Assembly: GCF_000025985.1 (NCBI RefSeq)
Contig: NC_003228.3
Span: 1,054,001 to 1,118,000, forward strand
Direction of reading: 5' to 3'
DNA: 64,000 nucleotides
Origin: Bacteroides fragilis NCTC 9343
GTDB taxonomy: Bacteria; Bacteroidota; Bacteroidia; Bacteroidales; Bacteroidaceae
Under the pieces are notes generated by a model, which made no database searches, was not told where the DNA came from, and was given only the letters and a program-made list of their open reading frames with translations. Positions 1 through 9,112 of the stretch are shown here, one piece after another. Within the stretch, counting starts at the first letter, position 1. The number at the start of each line of letters is the position of its first letter. Position numbers and translations under genes: made by a program.

Positions 1-337
1 TGTCATAAGGCCAGTCCAGCTTTTTCTGTACGGGCAGATAGTTCTTTTGACGAATATGTTCTTTTACCCAGGAGAAGCGGAAGTTATCTCCCGACAGACT
101 GTCTACCGGACGTAAATCCCATAAATCGGTTCTGTCCAGTGACAGGCGTAGGGTGGAGTCACGTTGCCATACCAAGGCACCGACGGTAGCATTTCCCAAG
201 GGCATTGCTTCGTCCCACGACCGGGCAAGTCCGGTGAATACAAGATCACTCTCTGAAGGAGTGACCGGACAATAGTCATACGAGTTGCAACTGCTCCACA
301 GACCACAACAGAGTAGTAATAGTAGTTTGATTTTCAT
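1..337 (-). CDS. GH95-like lipoprotein, N-terminal part (runs off window)
   Basis: The frame opens at an ATG at 337 and is still open at base 1, so only the first 112 codons are seen. The start MKIKLLLLL and a Cys after LWSS form a lipoprotein-type signal peptide. The mature part has the pattern LGNATVGALVW followed by LSLDRTDLWD. This resembles the N-terminal beta-sandwich of GH95-type fucosidases and related enzymes, where LGNGRLGAMV and LNEDTLW are usual. It lies just downstream of a GH2 gene on the same strand, behind a hairpin, so it probably belongs to the same sugar module. The catalytic domain is outside the window, so the substrate and even the family stay provisional. Confidence 0.6.
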   Translation of the reverse strand, partial: MKIKLLLLLCCGLWSSCNSYDYCPVTPSESDLVFTGLARSWDEAMPLGNATVGALVWQRDSTLRLSLDRTDLWDLRPVDSLSGDNFRFSWVKEHIRQKNYLPVQKKLDWPYD

Positions 338-400
338 AATATTAAAAAAGATCAGTTTATAATGTTCTACTTTCAGACTTGTGCTATTATAAATACAATG

Positions 401-434
401 AGAATAGCAGTCACCATAGAGCGACCGCTATTCT
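401..434 (-). terminator. hairpin after the GH2 gene
   Basis: The arms AGAATAGC and GCTATTCT, extended by GTC/GAC across one mismatch, surround a loop of about 10 nt. The hairpin lies 27 nt past the GH2 stop codon on the minus strand and before the GH95-like gene. The T-tract on the minus side is weak, so it may only attenuate read-through. Confidence 0.5.
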
Positions 435-460
435 TTTAATGTATTTTAAGATTCGTCTGA

Positions 461-3232
461 CTATTTATTCAATAGCAATTCGATCGCCTTGCTACCCTTG
501 CCTCCGGATTTCTCTTCGGATGCCGGGGCGAAAAGTGCATCCAACAGGTAAACGGGTAAACTCTTTGTCGGGTTGAAATGCCCGGATGACACATAATTAC
601 GGACAGACGTTAGTAACTGCTGCATCGCAGGTCTTTCATCGATTTTCTTTTCCGGATCGGCACAGAGCACGAATAGTTTTCCTTTTCCTACCTTAGCTTC
701 GAACGAGATACCCAGTTTTTGGTTGGTCTCGTATGAGTCAATGCTCTGTATCAATGGGGTGATTTCTTTCAGTTCGTCGAGTTCCAGGGCTGTCGAATAG
801 TTCAGGATGTCCCACCATTGCCAGTCGGCATAGTTCCGGGTGGGGAAGTCGCGAAAGGCGGGATGCTCGTTATCGATCAGTGTACCTACGATCATTGGAT
901 TCCAGTTGAACATAATCGGGTTCCAGAAATGGCTGGCGAAGTGCGCTTTGCGTCCTTTACACTTTTCAGGAATTAACAGTACATTCTTGCCTTCGTTGAG
1001 CCACTGTTTGGTTTCGTCATTCCAGGTACGGGTGTAGACAAAGTTGTGCTGTTCCGTTTTCGGTTGTTCCGGATATACCCACACATCCCATTCATTGTGT
1101 ATACCGCCCAGCTCAGCCTTCAAGGTCAGTTTGCGGGCACTGTCCATCCCGTTCAAGGGGAGTTCGATGATTCCGAGTGAATCTACCGTAGCAGGTTGTA
1201 TGCTTTTTGTCTTCAGGCTTCCTTTGTGGTATACGGTTCCGTCTTCACCGGTCAGTGTCCAGTTCAGTTTCCGGCTGTTCAGGGCATCTTTACCGAAATG
1301 GTAAATTTCCATTTTTGCCTTTAGTTTTTCCCCGTTTCTGAAAGTGCGTTTGGGTAAACGTGCCAGGAGTACGGTCGGAGCACACGATTCTCTGAACTTT
1401 TCGGGTGTTACCAGTCCTTTGCTTTCCCAGAAAGCGTCGAGGATGCCTACAAAGGCACTGCCCTGTCCGGGGAAATCGGCCAGTCCCAACAACTGAAAAC
1501 CACCGGAGTTGCGAGTACGGAGCAGCGATTCGTTTACCTCTTTATATTGCAGCACCGTATGTGCTCCGGTTGCCCGGAAGAAATCGTTGGCTTGGTGCAA
1601 CATGCCGTTTTTGGCAAGCCGTTCGCGGAATACCTCGAAATTGCGTGCTTCTACAACGCCGGTATATTTCTTCATTTCCTCAAAGTTGGGATACATACAG
1701 CGTTGTCCGGTTTCGTGAGCAATCACCGGTACATCGATATCCGATTCTTTGCAACGGTCCCAGTCAGTCGATGGCTTTCCTTCGTATACGGTAATCCATC
1801 CTTTCGAGGTGACATGCGACACATAGTACTGATCCGAAGGAGTATGAGTACGTGCGGTCGAGGCGCTATAGAGCCGTCGGTTATCATACTTCTGTGCCTT
1901 TTTTACCAGATCTTCCAATACGGCGAAGTCACCCTCGTTTTCGTTGCCGTTACACATCAGGATGAAAGAGGGGTGATTGCCATAGGCATCGAGAATGGCA
2001 TACATCTCTTTTTCAAAGAAATCACGCCGGTAAGGATATTTACCCACATCTTTGATCCACATGGGAAGTTCGGCCTGGAGGTACATACCTACTTCGTCAC
2101 CGGCTTCGAAAGCGGCTTCCGGCGGACACCAGGAGTGAAAGCGTACGTGATTCATTCCATATTCTTTAATGGTGGTGAAGATGCGTTTCCAGTCATCCAC
2201 ATTTGTCGACGGATAACCGGTCAGGGGAAAGACTGCACAATCCAGTACTCCACGTAAGTGAATGTCTCTTCCGTTCAGGCGGATATGATGTTTACCCTGC
2301 TCTACGTTCCGCATGCCGAAAGTTCGGGTTTGAGTATCTGTCTTTCCGTCTACGTTCCAACTGGCTTCTATCTCGTATAAATAAGGTGTGAATTCATCCC
2401 AGAGTTTCACCCTATTTCCCATCGGGAGCGTTTGGCGTATGCCTGTATGTACCTGAAGACTGTCTGCATTCAGTGTTTGGCGGACTATTATTTTACCTCC
2501 TTGCTCGCGGATGCATAGCTCCAGTTTTCCTGTCTGTCCGGTCTTTAGGGGAGCGGGTTGTACAGATACTTCCACTGCTTTCGAGCTGACATCGGGGTAT
2601 ACATTGATCTGGCGGATATGCGCTTTCTCCTTGGCATATAGTGAGATGTCTCCGGCTATTCCGTTCCAGTTAGTCTGCGTATATTCGGTTGTTCCATGGT
2701 TCCATTGATCCATCGGATATTTAAGTGTATTGTTTACGCAAATGGTCAGTGTGTGGATTCCCGGAGCAAGTAGCGGAGTCAATACGAACGTGTTCGGTGT
2801 GCTCAGGTGCTCTTTCATTCCTGCCTCTTTGTCATCCACGTAGACGGTGGTTTCCCAATGGCAACGTTCCAGCTTCAGGTAAATCTCCCGATCTGCCCAA
2901 TCTTCCGGAATCACTACTTCACGTTGGTACCAGGCGGCTCCCTGATATTCGAATTTACGGCTTAAACGGTCTACGTAGCGTGCCGTATTTTTAATACCTT
3001 TACCTCCCTGGTCTGTCGATCCGGGGAGCATAATGGTTTCAGAGAGCTTGTCCAGATAGAGTTCCGAACCGGGAGTTTTACCGAATCCCATCGGATCCAG
3101 TTGGAAGCGCCACATGCCCGACAAGTCAAGAGCATCATTCGTTAGGGTTTGCGCCATAGCGGTCATGGCAAGCATCAATCCGGTCAGGAGCAGAATCGCC
3201 CGGTACCGGGTGTTTTGAAAAGATTGTTTCAT
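461..3232 (-). CDS. glycoside hydrolase family 2 protein
   Basis: This 923-residue protein starts with a signal peptide ending TAMAQ (cleavage near residue 27), so it should be periplasmic or exported. The GH2 layout is clear: a sugar-binding jelly-roll domain (about 35-200, with AAWYQREVVIP), an immunoglobulin-like domain (about 205-305), and a TIM barrel starting at IRLNGRDIHLRGV. The probable acid/base is Glu431 in NGNE and the probable nucleophile Glu507 in IAHETGQ. The C-terminal 300 residues are extra beta domains. Its ATG overlaps the stop of the upstream DUF5107 gene by 4 bp (ATGA), so the two are translationally coupled. GH2 covers beta-galactosidases, glucuronidases, mannosidases and others. 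The exact substrate cannot be read from sequence alone. Confidence 0.9.
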   Translation of the reverse strand: MKQSFQNTRYRAILLLTGLMLAMTAMAQTLTNDALDLSGMWRFQLDPMGFGKTPGSELYLDKLSETIMLPGSTDQGGKGIKNTARYVDRLSRKFEYQGAAWYQREVVIPEDWADREIYLKLERCHWETTVYVDDKEAGMKEHLSTPNTFVLTPLLAPGIHTLTICVNNTLKYPMDQWNHGTTEYTQTNWNGIAGDISLYAKEKAHIRQINVYPDVSSKAVEVSVQPAPLKTGQTGKLELCIREQGGKIIVRQTLNADSLQVHTGIRQTLPMGNRVKLWDEFTPYLYEIEASWNVDGKTDTQTRTFGMRNVEQGKHHIRLNGRDIHLRGVLDCAVFPLTGYPSTNVDDWKRIFTTIKEYGMNHVRFHSWCPPEAAFEAGDEVGMYLQAELPMWIKDVGKYPYRRDFFEKEMYAILDAYGNHPSFILMCNGNENEGDFAVLEDLVKKAQKYDNRRLYSASTARTHTPSDQYYVSHVTSKGWITVYEGKPSTDWDRCKESDIDVPVIAHETGQRCMYPNFEEMKKYTGVVEARNFEVFRERLAKNGMLHQANDFFRATGAHTVLQYKEVNESLLRTRNSGGFQLLGLADFPGQGSAFVGILDAFWESKGLVTPEKFRESCAPTVLLARLPKRTFRNGEKLKAKMEIYHFGKDALNSRKLNWTLTGEDGTVYHKGSLKTKSIQPATVDSLGIIELPLNGMDSARKLTLKAELGGIHNEWDVWVYPEQPKTEQHNFVYTRTWNDETKQWLNEGKNVLLIPEKCKGRKAHFASHFWNPIMFNWNPMIVGTLIDNEHPAFRDFPTRNYADWQWWDILNYSTALELDELKEITPLIQSIDSYETNQKLGISFEAKVGKGKLFVLCADPEKKIDERPAMQQLLTSVRNYVSSGHFNPTKSLPVYLLDALFAPASEEKSGGKGSKAIELLLNK

Positions 3233-6200
3233 GATAGAATGGTATTCATTAATTTCCGGTGAATTTGTACTCCTTGATGATTGTTATCCATTGAGGCGGC
3301 TATATCAAAGAAGTGTTCGGCTTTTGTTCTATTTCCCAGTCCCAGATGTCCCAGTGCCATCAGGTAGTTGCAGTGGATGCGGTTCTTTTTATCCATATCG
3401 TCTTCCCAAATCAAAAGATCGGGTAAAGATACGGCAAAATAATCCATCTTGAATCGGTCGAAGAGATGTTCTTCTCCATAAGTAATTAATTGGTTGAACC
3501 GGCTGCGTGCCTTTTCTTCCTCTCCTAATTTCCGGTATGCCAGTCCTTGGTAGAATATTTTATCCGGTTTCTGGTCGTTGTAATACATGGCAGCGGCTGG
3601 CTGGCTGTTTCCCGAACAGGCTTTGACGAACAGGCTGTGAGCCTCTTCCGGTCTCCCTTGTTGTTGCAGGATATATGCTTTGTAATAATTGAAGTCATTT
3701 TCCTGTGCTCCCGGTAGTTTCCCTTCACCCAGATGGGTAGGGTATATGTAGCATTCATCTATTAAGGCGAGTGCGTCATCATATTTTTTCCGGTTTATCA
3801 ACTCCTTTGCTAGTTCCAGGCGTGCCAGCTGATATTGTGCGGGTACTTTACCTTCTCCTCCTTCCCACGGATGGAATTTTCTTTGGTCTATCCGTCGGAT
3901 TGCTTCCCGATATTGCCCGGTTTGGTTCAGTAAAGTGACGTATTCCAAATACAGGTCGTCACGGGTCATTACGATATCTATGTGCTGTTCCAGAAAGCAC
4001 AGTCTTTCTATGTGCGGACGGTTCAGCCGTTTGTACAATTGATCCAGTTCCATCAGTACACGGGCATCCGTGTGATCCAGGCGGAATGCTTTTTCCAGTA
4101 AGGCGACAGCTTCGTCCGGACGGTTCATTTTGTTGAAGTAAGCCAGTGACAGATTACGCCATACGGTGGGGAATGTCTCGTCTTCGCGCGAAGAGCGCTC
4201 CCAGGCTGCGATGGCAGTGGGATACCGGCGTTTATCATACCATAGATTTCCCAGGTAATAAAGTGCTTTGGGGGCTTTTCCTGCAAAGTCGACTACACAC
4301 TGAAGGGCTTCTATCGCTTCCAGGGCATTGGGGAAACAATAATCGGCCGGTTCTTTTTCGGCAGTGGCAATGGCTATTTGTGCTTCGGCTGTTTTTCCTA
4401 GACGGATCAGGCACCAACTCTTGTAATAATGTAAGAGTGTCTGTTCACCGACAGGTTGGGCAATGGCAAGTTCGGCTACAGCCAGTGCTTCTTCAAATCG
4501 TCCGGCAGAAGTATAGTCGAGCACCAGTGCTTCGTAATCGGGTGCTCCACGCTTCATTAGGTTCCGAAGTTGGAGCAATACTGTTTCATTCCGGGTGATC
4601 AGGTATTTTTCGAACAGGCAACCGAAGTTGAATGTATCTGTCTTCAAGGAGTCTTCTATCCAGGCAAGAGCCTCCTCTTTTTGTTCGAGATGGCGGAGTA
4701 TGATTGCTTTCAGATGGCGTCCGCGCAGATTGTGCCAGTTGTGGAGAAGGGATTTTTCAATCTCTTCGAGAGCTTCTTCCCAATTGCTGCGGGACACGGA
4801 AATCTGGGCCAGCGAATAGTAGCCTGCGTCTTGCCATGCCGCGTTCCAACACGATTTATAGAACGAATCGTAGGCCTCATCATCTTTTCCCTGAAATTTT
4901 AGAGCAAGTCCGAGGTTATAGAAAGCTTCTCCATCATAGGGGTTAGGATTCTTTTCGGTGAGTCGGGCAATGGCATTCCGAAGATATGGTTCAGCCTGCG
5001 CAAACTCTCCTTTGCGTATCAGCCATAGTCCCATGGCGTTGTTGCAACGTGCATCTCCATTGTCCCGGCGGAGTGCTTCCCGATAATAGTCGGTCGGGCA
5101 ATAAGTGGCATGACGATATTGTTCCAGATGCAGTCCGGTCAGATAGAGTTCTTCGTTGGTTTTGATCTCTTCCGGTGCAAGGGCGGGTTTGGCTGCTTCC
5201 GGAACTGCTTTGATTGTTTCCGGTTCGGCCTTCCAACTTAGCTTTTTTCGTCCGTTGGTATCGTAGATAATGACTTCCGCTTCGTGAAGATCATTTATGG
5301 GGATCAGCCGGTCGAATATTTGTTCAGGCGAGAGGCTACGGATTTCCTCAAAGCGTATCACACCCGCTTGACGGACTACGATGCGTAATCCTTGCTGAGC
5401 CGAGGTGGCAAACAGCTTCAAACGACATTCTTCTCCTTCGGTTTCCAGATTCATTAAGAGTTCGGAGGAGGCGTTTTTCACAACTCCCAATTCCCGATAG
5501 GGCATGAAGTATTGGGTAAAAGTCTTCTCTTCATAAGGTTGCAACCAACTGAAGTCCGGTTGATTGTCCGTATAGACTCCGGTCATCAGTTCTATGTACG
5601 GACCGTCAGCATCAGTCAGGTTGCGGTCCCATGCCTGTCCGAAATCCCCGTTTCCCCAGGTCCATTGTTTTTTTCCGGGAGATATGTGATGATTGGCCAC
5701 ATGCAGGACACCTGCCTGTGTATCATTTTCGTACCCGCCTACAAAATTATAGTTAGACCGGATTGCCATGTAGGAGGTCGGTACGGGAATATTTTTATAT
5801 CTGGAAATATCTACGCCGGCAGAATAATCCATTTTATAGTAGGTTCCGGTAGCAATAGGATAACGAGACACGTCCCGTTTTCCATGATCGAATACAGCGT
5901 TGACATCCGACGGGAATACTGACTGATAGCAGTCATTGACCGCTACGGCCGGATTGGCCCACCAAAGGAAAGTTTGTGGAAGCGGAGTCGGGTTGGAAAC
6001 TTTTCCTTGTATCTCGAGTACGGCACGTCCCGGGCGGAGCGTAAATCCGGCTGTTCCTTTTTGACCGAACATCCGTTCCCGTTCGCTTACCCATACAACG
6101 ACACTTCCGTCTTTACATCGTTCGATGCTGTAGTCCACCGGCAAGAAGGTGCTGGGACGGTGATGTTGAGGCCAGTTGAACTCAATGCCTCCGGAGATCC

Positions 6201-6531
6201 AGGGACCGGTGAGTCCTACCAGTGCCGGCTTTATTACGTGATTGTAATAGATAAAATGCCGTTGCTTTACCTTGTCGAATGCCATTTGAATACGTCCTCC
6301 CAGTTCGGGCAGGATCATGACTTTGATGTATTCGTTCTCCAGCCATACGGCATGATAACTTTTCTCTTCGCAGGTATCTTCAATTTTCTCGATGACCGGA
6401 TACGGATATACGACTCCGCTGCTTCCCTGGTAGACACGTTTCTCCAGGAACATCGGGTTTTTCTCAGGGCGTCCGATGCCATAGGTAGGGAGCAGGATGT
6501 CTTCCTCCCATACATTAACACTTTCTTTCAT
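3229..6531 (-). CDS. DUF5107 / tetratricopeptide repeat protein
   Basis: This 1100-residue protein has no signal peptide and so is likely cytoplasmic. Residues about 50-345 match DUF5107, a beta-sandwich domain resembling galactose-mutarotase folds, with LPELGGRIQMAFD and GGIEFNWPQHH as marked stretches. From about residue 455 to the end it is alpha-helical repeats of TPR type (for example EAFYNLGLALKFQGKDDEA and ALYYLGNLWYDKRRYPTA). It sits between the MFS porter (13 nt upstream) and the GH2 gene (4-bp overlap) in one operon. Family members are often found beside sugar genes. The aromatic- and acid-rich first domain suggests carbohydrate binding or catalysis, but no reaction can be assigned here. 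Confidence 0.85.
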   Translation of the reverse strand: MKESVNVWEEDILLPTYGIGRPEKNPMFLEKRVYQGSSGVVYPYPVIEKIEDTCEEKSYHAVWLENEYIKVMILPELGGRIQMAFDKVKQRHFIYYNHVIKPALVGLTGPWISGGIEFNWPQHHRPSTFLPVDYSIERCKDGSVVVWVSERERMFGQKGTAGFTLRPGRAVLEIQGKVSNPTPLPQTFLWWANPAVAVNDCYQSVFPSDVNAVFDHGKRDVSRYPIATGTYYKMDYSAGVDISRYKNIPVPTSYMAIRSNYNFVGGYENDTQAGVLHVANHHISPGKKQWTWGNGDFGQAWDRNLTDADGPYIELMTGVYTDNQPDFSWLQPYEEKTFTQYFMPYRELGVVKNASSELLMNLETEGEECRLKLFATSAQQGLRIVVRQAGVIRFEEIRSLSPEQIFDRLIPINDLHEAEVIIYDTNGRKKLSWKAEPETIKAVPEAAKPALAPEEIKTNEELYLTGLHLEQYRHATYCPTDYYREALRRDNGDARCNNAMGLWLIRKGEFAQAEPYLRNAIARLTEKNPNPYDGEAFYNLGLALKFQGKDDEAYDSFYKSCWNAAWQDAGYYSLAQISVSRSNWEEALEEIEKSLLHNWHNLRGRHLKAIILRHLEQKEEALAWIEDSLKTDTFNFGCLFEKYLITRNETVLLQLRNLMKRGAPDYEALVLDYTSAGRFEEALAVAELAIAQPVGEQTLLHYYKSWCLIRLGKTAEAQIAIATAEKEPADYCFPNALEAIEALQCVVDFAGKAPKALYYLGNLWYDKRRYPTAIAAWERSSREDETFPTVWRNLSLAYFNKMNRPDEAVALLEKAFRLDHTDARVLMELDQLYKRLNRPHIERLCFLEQHIDIVMTRDDLYLEYVTLLNQTGQYREAIRRIDQRKFHPWEGGEGKVPAQYQLARLELAKELINRKKYDDALALIDECYIYPTHLGEGKLPGAQENDFNYYKAYILQQQGRPEEAHSLFVKACSGNSQPAAAMYYNDQKPDKIFYQGLAYRKLGEEEKARSRFNQLITYGEEHLFDRFKMDYFAVSLPDLLIWEDDMDKKNRIHCNYLMALGHLGLGNRTKAEHFFDIAASMDNNHQGVQIHRKLMNTILS

Positions 6532-6544
6532 TTTGTTCTATGTA

Positions 6545-7924
6545 TTATTTGATTAATTCTTTTTCTATTTCTTCCAGTGTTTTCCCTTTTGTTTCGGGCA
6601 GGTTTTGGCGTATGAACAGGAATCCGGCCAGGCAGATACCACCGTATAGCCAGAAAGTTCCTTCGGCACCTATACTTTCATTCAATACCGGAAAGGTATA
6701 GGTCAGTATGAAACAAGCCACCCAAAGGAAGAAGGTAGAGATGGCTATAGCCATACCTCGTATTTTCACGGGGAAGATTTCGGATAACACCACCCAGACT
6801 ACCGGGGCAAGTGACATAGCATAGCAAGCGATGGCAAGTACCACCAGTAGAAGCATGGGTAAACCGTTTACATCCAGGAAGTAGCAGGTTCCCAATATAA
6901 GGTAAATCAGCGCTAATCCTGCCGAACCGATCAGCATCAGTGTACGACGTCCCCATTTGTCTACCGTATAGATGGCGACGAACGTAAATATCACATTAGT
7001 AATCCCGGTCACTACGATGTTCATCAGTACATCGGAAACGGCATATCCGGCTGATGAAAAGATCTCGTGGGCATAATTGAAGATAACATTAATGCCGCAC
7101 CATTGCTGGAATATGGCCAGAACGATTCCAATGATCAGTACTTTGCGCATTTCCGGGCGGAAGACCGATTTCCATTCATTGTTTTGCCGGTTGCCTTGAG
7201 ATTGAGTGAGTTGGTTCAGTTCTTCCAGGGTTTGGCGGGCATACGTTTCCCCTCCGATGCGTGTCAGTGTCTTTTGTGCTTTCTCCTGTTGATGGACGGT
7301 AGCCAGCCAACGGGGACTTTCGGGGATGATGAACGATAACAGGAAGAAAATTCCTGCCGGGATCAGTTCTGCCCAGAACATCCATCGCCAGGCCCATTGC
7401 ACACTTGTTTCGCTGAGTATATCGGAACCTTGTGTGTAGTATTCCCCGATTTGCCAGTTGGCCAATTGTGCCAATAAGATACCTAATACGATGGTGAGCT
7501 GGTTGAGCGATACGAATTTGCCGCGTACATGGGCAGGAGATACCTCTGCAATATATACGGGAGAAATGTTGGATGCGATGCCGATGCCCAATCCTCCTAC
7601 AATGCGATAGAAGATGAAGTAGGAAAAATGATCGACTGCTCCCGTACCCCAAGCCGAAAGTGCAAACAGGAATGAGGCTATGACAAGCATCTTTTTGCGT
7701 CCGTATTTGTCGCTCCAGATTCCTGAGAGCAAGGCTCCTGCCAGGCAGCCTATCAGTGCGCTGCTCATAGCCCAGCCACGTAGAGCCGCAGAGTTTTCAA
7801 TACCAAAGTAGGGTTCGTAGAAGATTTTAGCTCCTCCGATAACAACCCAATCATAGCCGAACAGTAATCCGCCCATGGCTGAGACGATGCAGATAAGTAG
7901 TAAATAGCCTCGTGTCTGTTTCAT
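6545..7924 (-). CDS. MFS sugar porter (XylE/AraE-like)
   Basis: This 459-residue inner-membrane protein has about 12 hydrophobic segments and the sugar-porter signatures GGLLFGYD (18-25), SDKYGRKKM (71-79), PESPRWL (201-207) and PETKG near the C terminus. These place it among sugar:proton symporters of the major facilitator superfamily. It is the first gene of the DUF5107-GH2 operon and is divergent from an AraC-type regulator. It probably brings a mono- or disaccharide released in the periplasm into the cytoplasm. The sugar is unknown. Confidence 0.92.
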   Translation of the reverse strand: MKQTRGYLLLICIVSAMGGLLFGYDWVVIGGAKIFYEPYFGIENSAALRGWAMSSALIGCLAGALLSGIWSDKYGRKKMLVIASFLFALSAWGTGAVDHFSYFIFYRIVGGLGIGIASNISPVYIAEVSPAHVRGKFVSLNQLTIVLGILLAQLANWQIGEYYTQGSDILSETSVQWAWRWMFWAELIPAGIFFLLSFIIPESPRWLATVHQQEKAQKTLTRIGGETYARQTLEELNQLTQSQGNRQNNEWKSVFRPEMRKVLIIGIVLAIFQQWCGINVIFNYAHEIFSSAGYAVSDVLMNIVVTGITNVIFTFVAIYTVDKWGRRTLMLIGSAGLALIYLILGTCYFLDVNGLPMLLLVVLAIACYAMSLAPVVWVVLSEIFPVKIRGMAIAISTFFLWVACFILTYTFPVLNESIGAEGTFWLYGGICLAGFLFIRQNLPETKGKTLEEIEKELIK

Positions 7925-7950
7925 GTTATTAAATGGTTTAATTGATATTG

Positions 7951-7958
7951 CAAAGTAA
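7951..7958 (-). promoter_or_regulatory. candidate -7 element of the MFS-DUF5107-GH2 operon
   Basis: Read on the minus strand this is TTACTTTG, one mismatch from the Bacteroides -7 consensus TAnnTTTG, ending about 27 nt before the porter ATG. TTTA 19 nt upstream is a partial match to the -33 TTTG. It lies in the 122-137 bp divergent region shared with the AraC-type regulator, where an operator for that protein would be expected. Confidence 0.4.
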
Positions 7959-8026
7959 GCGGGTTTGAGAATAGAAATAAATAGAGAAACCGATTAAAAA
8001 GATGGACTATATTTCTTTTTTATCTC

Positions 8027-8034
8027 TATATTTG
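8027..8034 (+). promoter_or_regulatory. -7 element of the AraC-type regulator gene
   Basis: TATATTTG is a full match to TAnnTTTG. Transcription should start about 8040. That leaves only some 6 nt before the ATG at 8047 but about 21 nt before the in-frame ATG at 8062, which favours 8062 as the start codon. No clear -33 TTTG is present, in keeping with a weakly expressed regulator. Confidence 0.55.
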
Positions 8035-8061
8035 TGACGTGAACCGATGAATCTTATTAGT

Positions 8062-8958
8062 ATGGCAAAACAAAAAGACGGCTTTCTGGGCGAACAGGCA
8101 TTGGTGTTGCCTCCTGCCATTGTGCAACGTATGAAGACTGATCCTGCAACTTCTATACTCTATATAACCGATATAGGCTATTATCCAAAGGCTTATAATC
8201 ACTTTCGGGAGCGGGAAACTCCGATTGACCAGTATGTGTTTATCTATTGTACGGAGGGTAGGGGATGGTTCAGTCTCGATGGGCAGAAACACCCGGTAGT
8301 GCCTAACCAATACTTTATACTTCCTGCAGGACTTCCTCATGCGTATGGCGCTGATGAAAAGGAACCATGGACAATTTACTGGATTCACTTCGGAGGAACA
8401 CTTGCTCCGCTTTATTGTACGCATCGTACCTGTAGGCTCACGGATATAAAACCGGGAATGCATTCGCGTATTAGTTACCGGACAGAACTGTTTGAGGAGA
8501 TCTTTCGGGTACTGAAGATGGGGTATAGCTTGGAGAATCTTTCATATGCCAGCTCTGTATTCCATCATTATTTGGGATCATTGCGCTATCTCAGAGAGTA
8601 TCGGGAGGCTTTTTCAGAGCATCGTCCGGCAGGAGAAGAAGATCCTGTAAATGCAGCTATTCATTATATGAAGGAGAATCTGGGCAAGAAGCTGACTTTA
8701 GCCGAGCTGGCTGATTACACGGGGTATTCATCCTCATATTTCTCTAATCTGTTTTTGAAGCGTACAGGATATGCCCCATTGAGTTATTTTAATCAGATTA
8801 AGATTCAGAAAGCCTGTCAGTTTCTCGATTTTACCGATATGAAAGTGAATCAGGTCTGTTATAGAGTGGGTATTGAAGATGCTTATTATTTTTCACGGCT
8901 GTTCAGCCAGATAATGGGAATGTCTCCCAGGGAATATAAAAAGGTAAAGAAAGGATAA
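8062..8958 (+). CDS. AraC-family transcriptional regulator
   Basis: The protein has 298 residues from the ATG at 8062 (303 from 8047). The N-terminal half is a cupin-type AraC ligand-binding domain (GRGWFSLDGQKHPVVPNQYFILPAG). The C-terminal about 100 residues carry two helix-turn-helix motifs, LTLAELADYTGYSSSYFSNLFLK and an AYYFSRLF-x(5)-GMSPREYKK ending typical of the family. It is transcribed divergently from the MFS-DUF5107-GH2 operon, so it most likely activates that operon in response to the sugar the porter brings in. There is no membrane segment; it acts in the cytoplasm. Confidence 0.9.
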   Translation: MAKQKDGFLGEQALVLPPAIVQRMKTDPATSILYITDIGYYPKAYNHFRERETPIDQYVFIYCTEGRGWFSLDGQKHPVVPNQYFILPAGLPHAYGADEKEPWTIYWIHFGGTLAPLYCTHRTCRLTDIKPGMHSRISYRTELFEEIFRVLKMGYSLENLSYASSVFHHYLGSLRYLREYREAFSEHRPAGEEDPVNAAIHYMKENLGKKLTLAELADYTGYSSSYFSNLFLKRTGYAPLSYFNQIKIQKACQFLDFTDMKVNQVCYRVGIEDAYYFSRLFSQIMGMSPREYKKVKKG

Positions 8959-8976
8959 AAGGAAGACAGCAAAGAA

Positions 8977-9104
8977 GAAAGGTGTGTCGAAACTCGTATT
9001 CACCACGGATTATCACAGATTAAGAGTGTTGATAACCAATGACGGGAAATTCACTCTGTGCTACTCTGTGTCCTCTGTAGTGAGTTCCGACACGCCTTCC
9101 TTCT
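8977..9104. repeat. imperfect inverted repeat between convergent genes
   Basis: The left arm (about 8977-9030, containing GGTGTGTCGAAACTC and CACGGATTATCACAG) is roughly complementary to the right arm (about 9050-9104, containing GAGTTCCGACACGCC and CTCTGTGCTACTCTG). It fills the whole space between the AraC-type gene and the GH3 gene, whose 3' ends face each other. A long RNA hairpin could form in either direction. It probably acts as a two-way terminator and resembles dispersed intergenic repeats of Bacteroides. Confidence 0.6.
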
Positions 9105-9112
9105 GATAAATA

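Noticed and set aside
1547..2257. 236-codon open frame on the plus strand
   Set aside because: It lies wholly inside the GH2 gene on the other strand, has no family features and its reading follows the codon pattern of the real gene.
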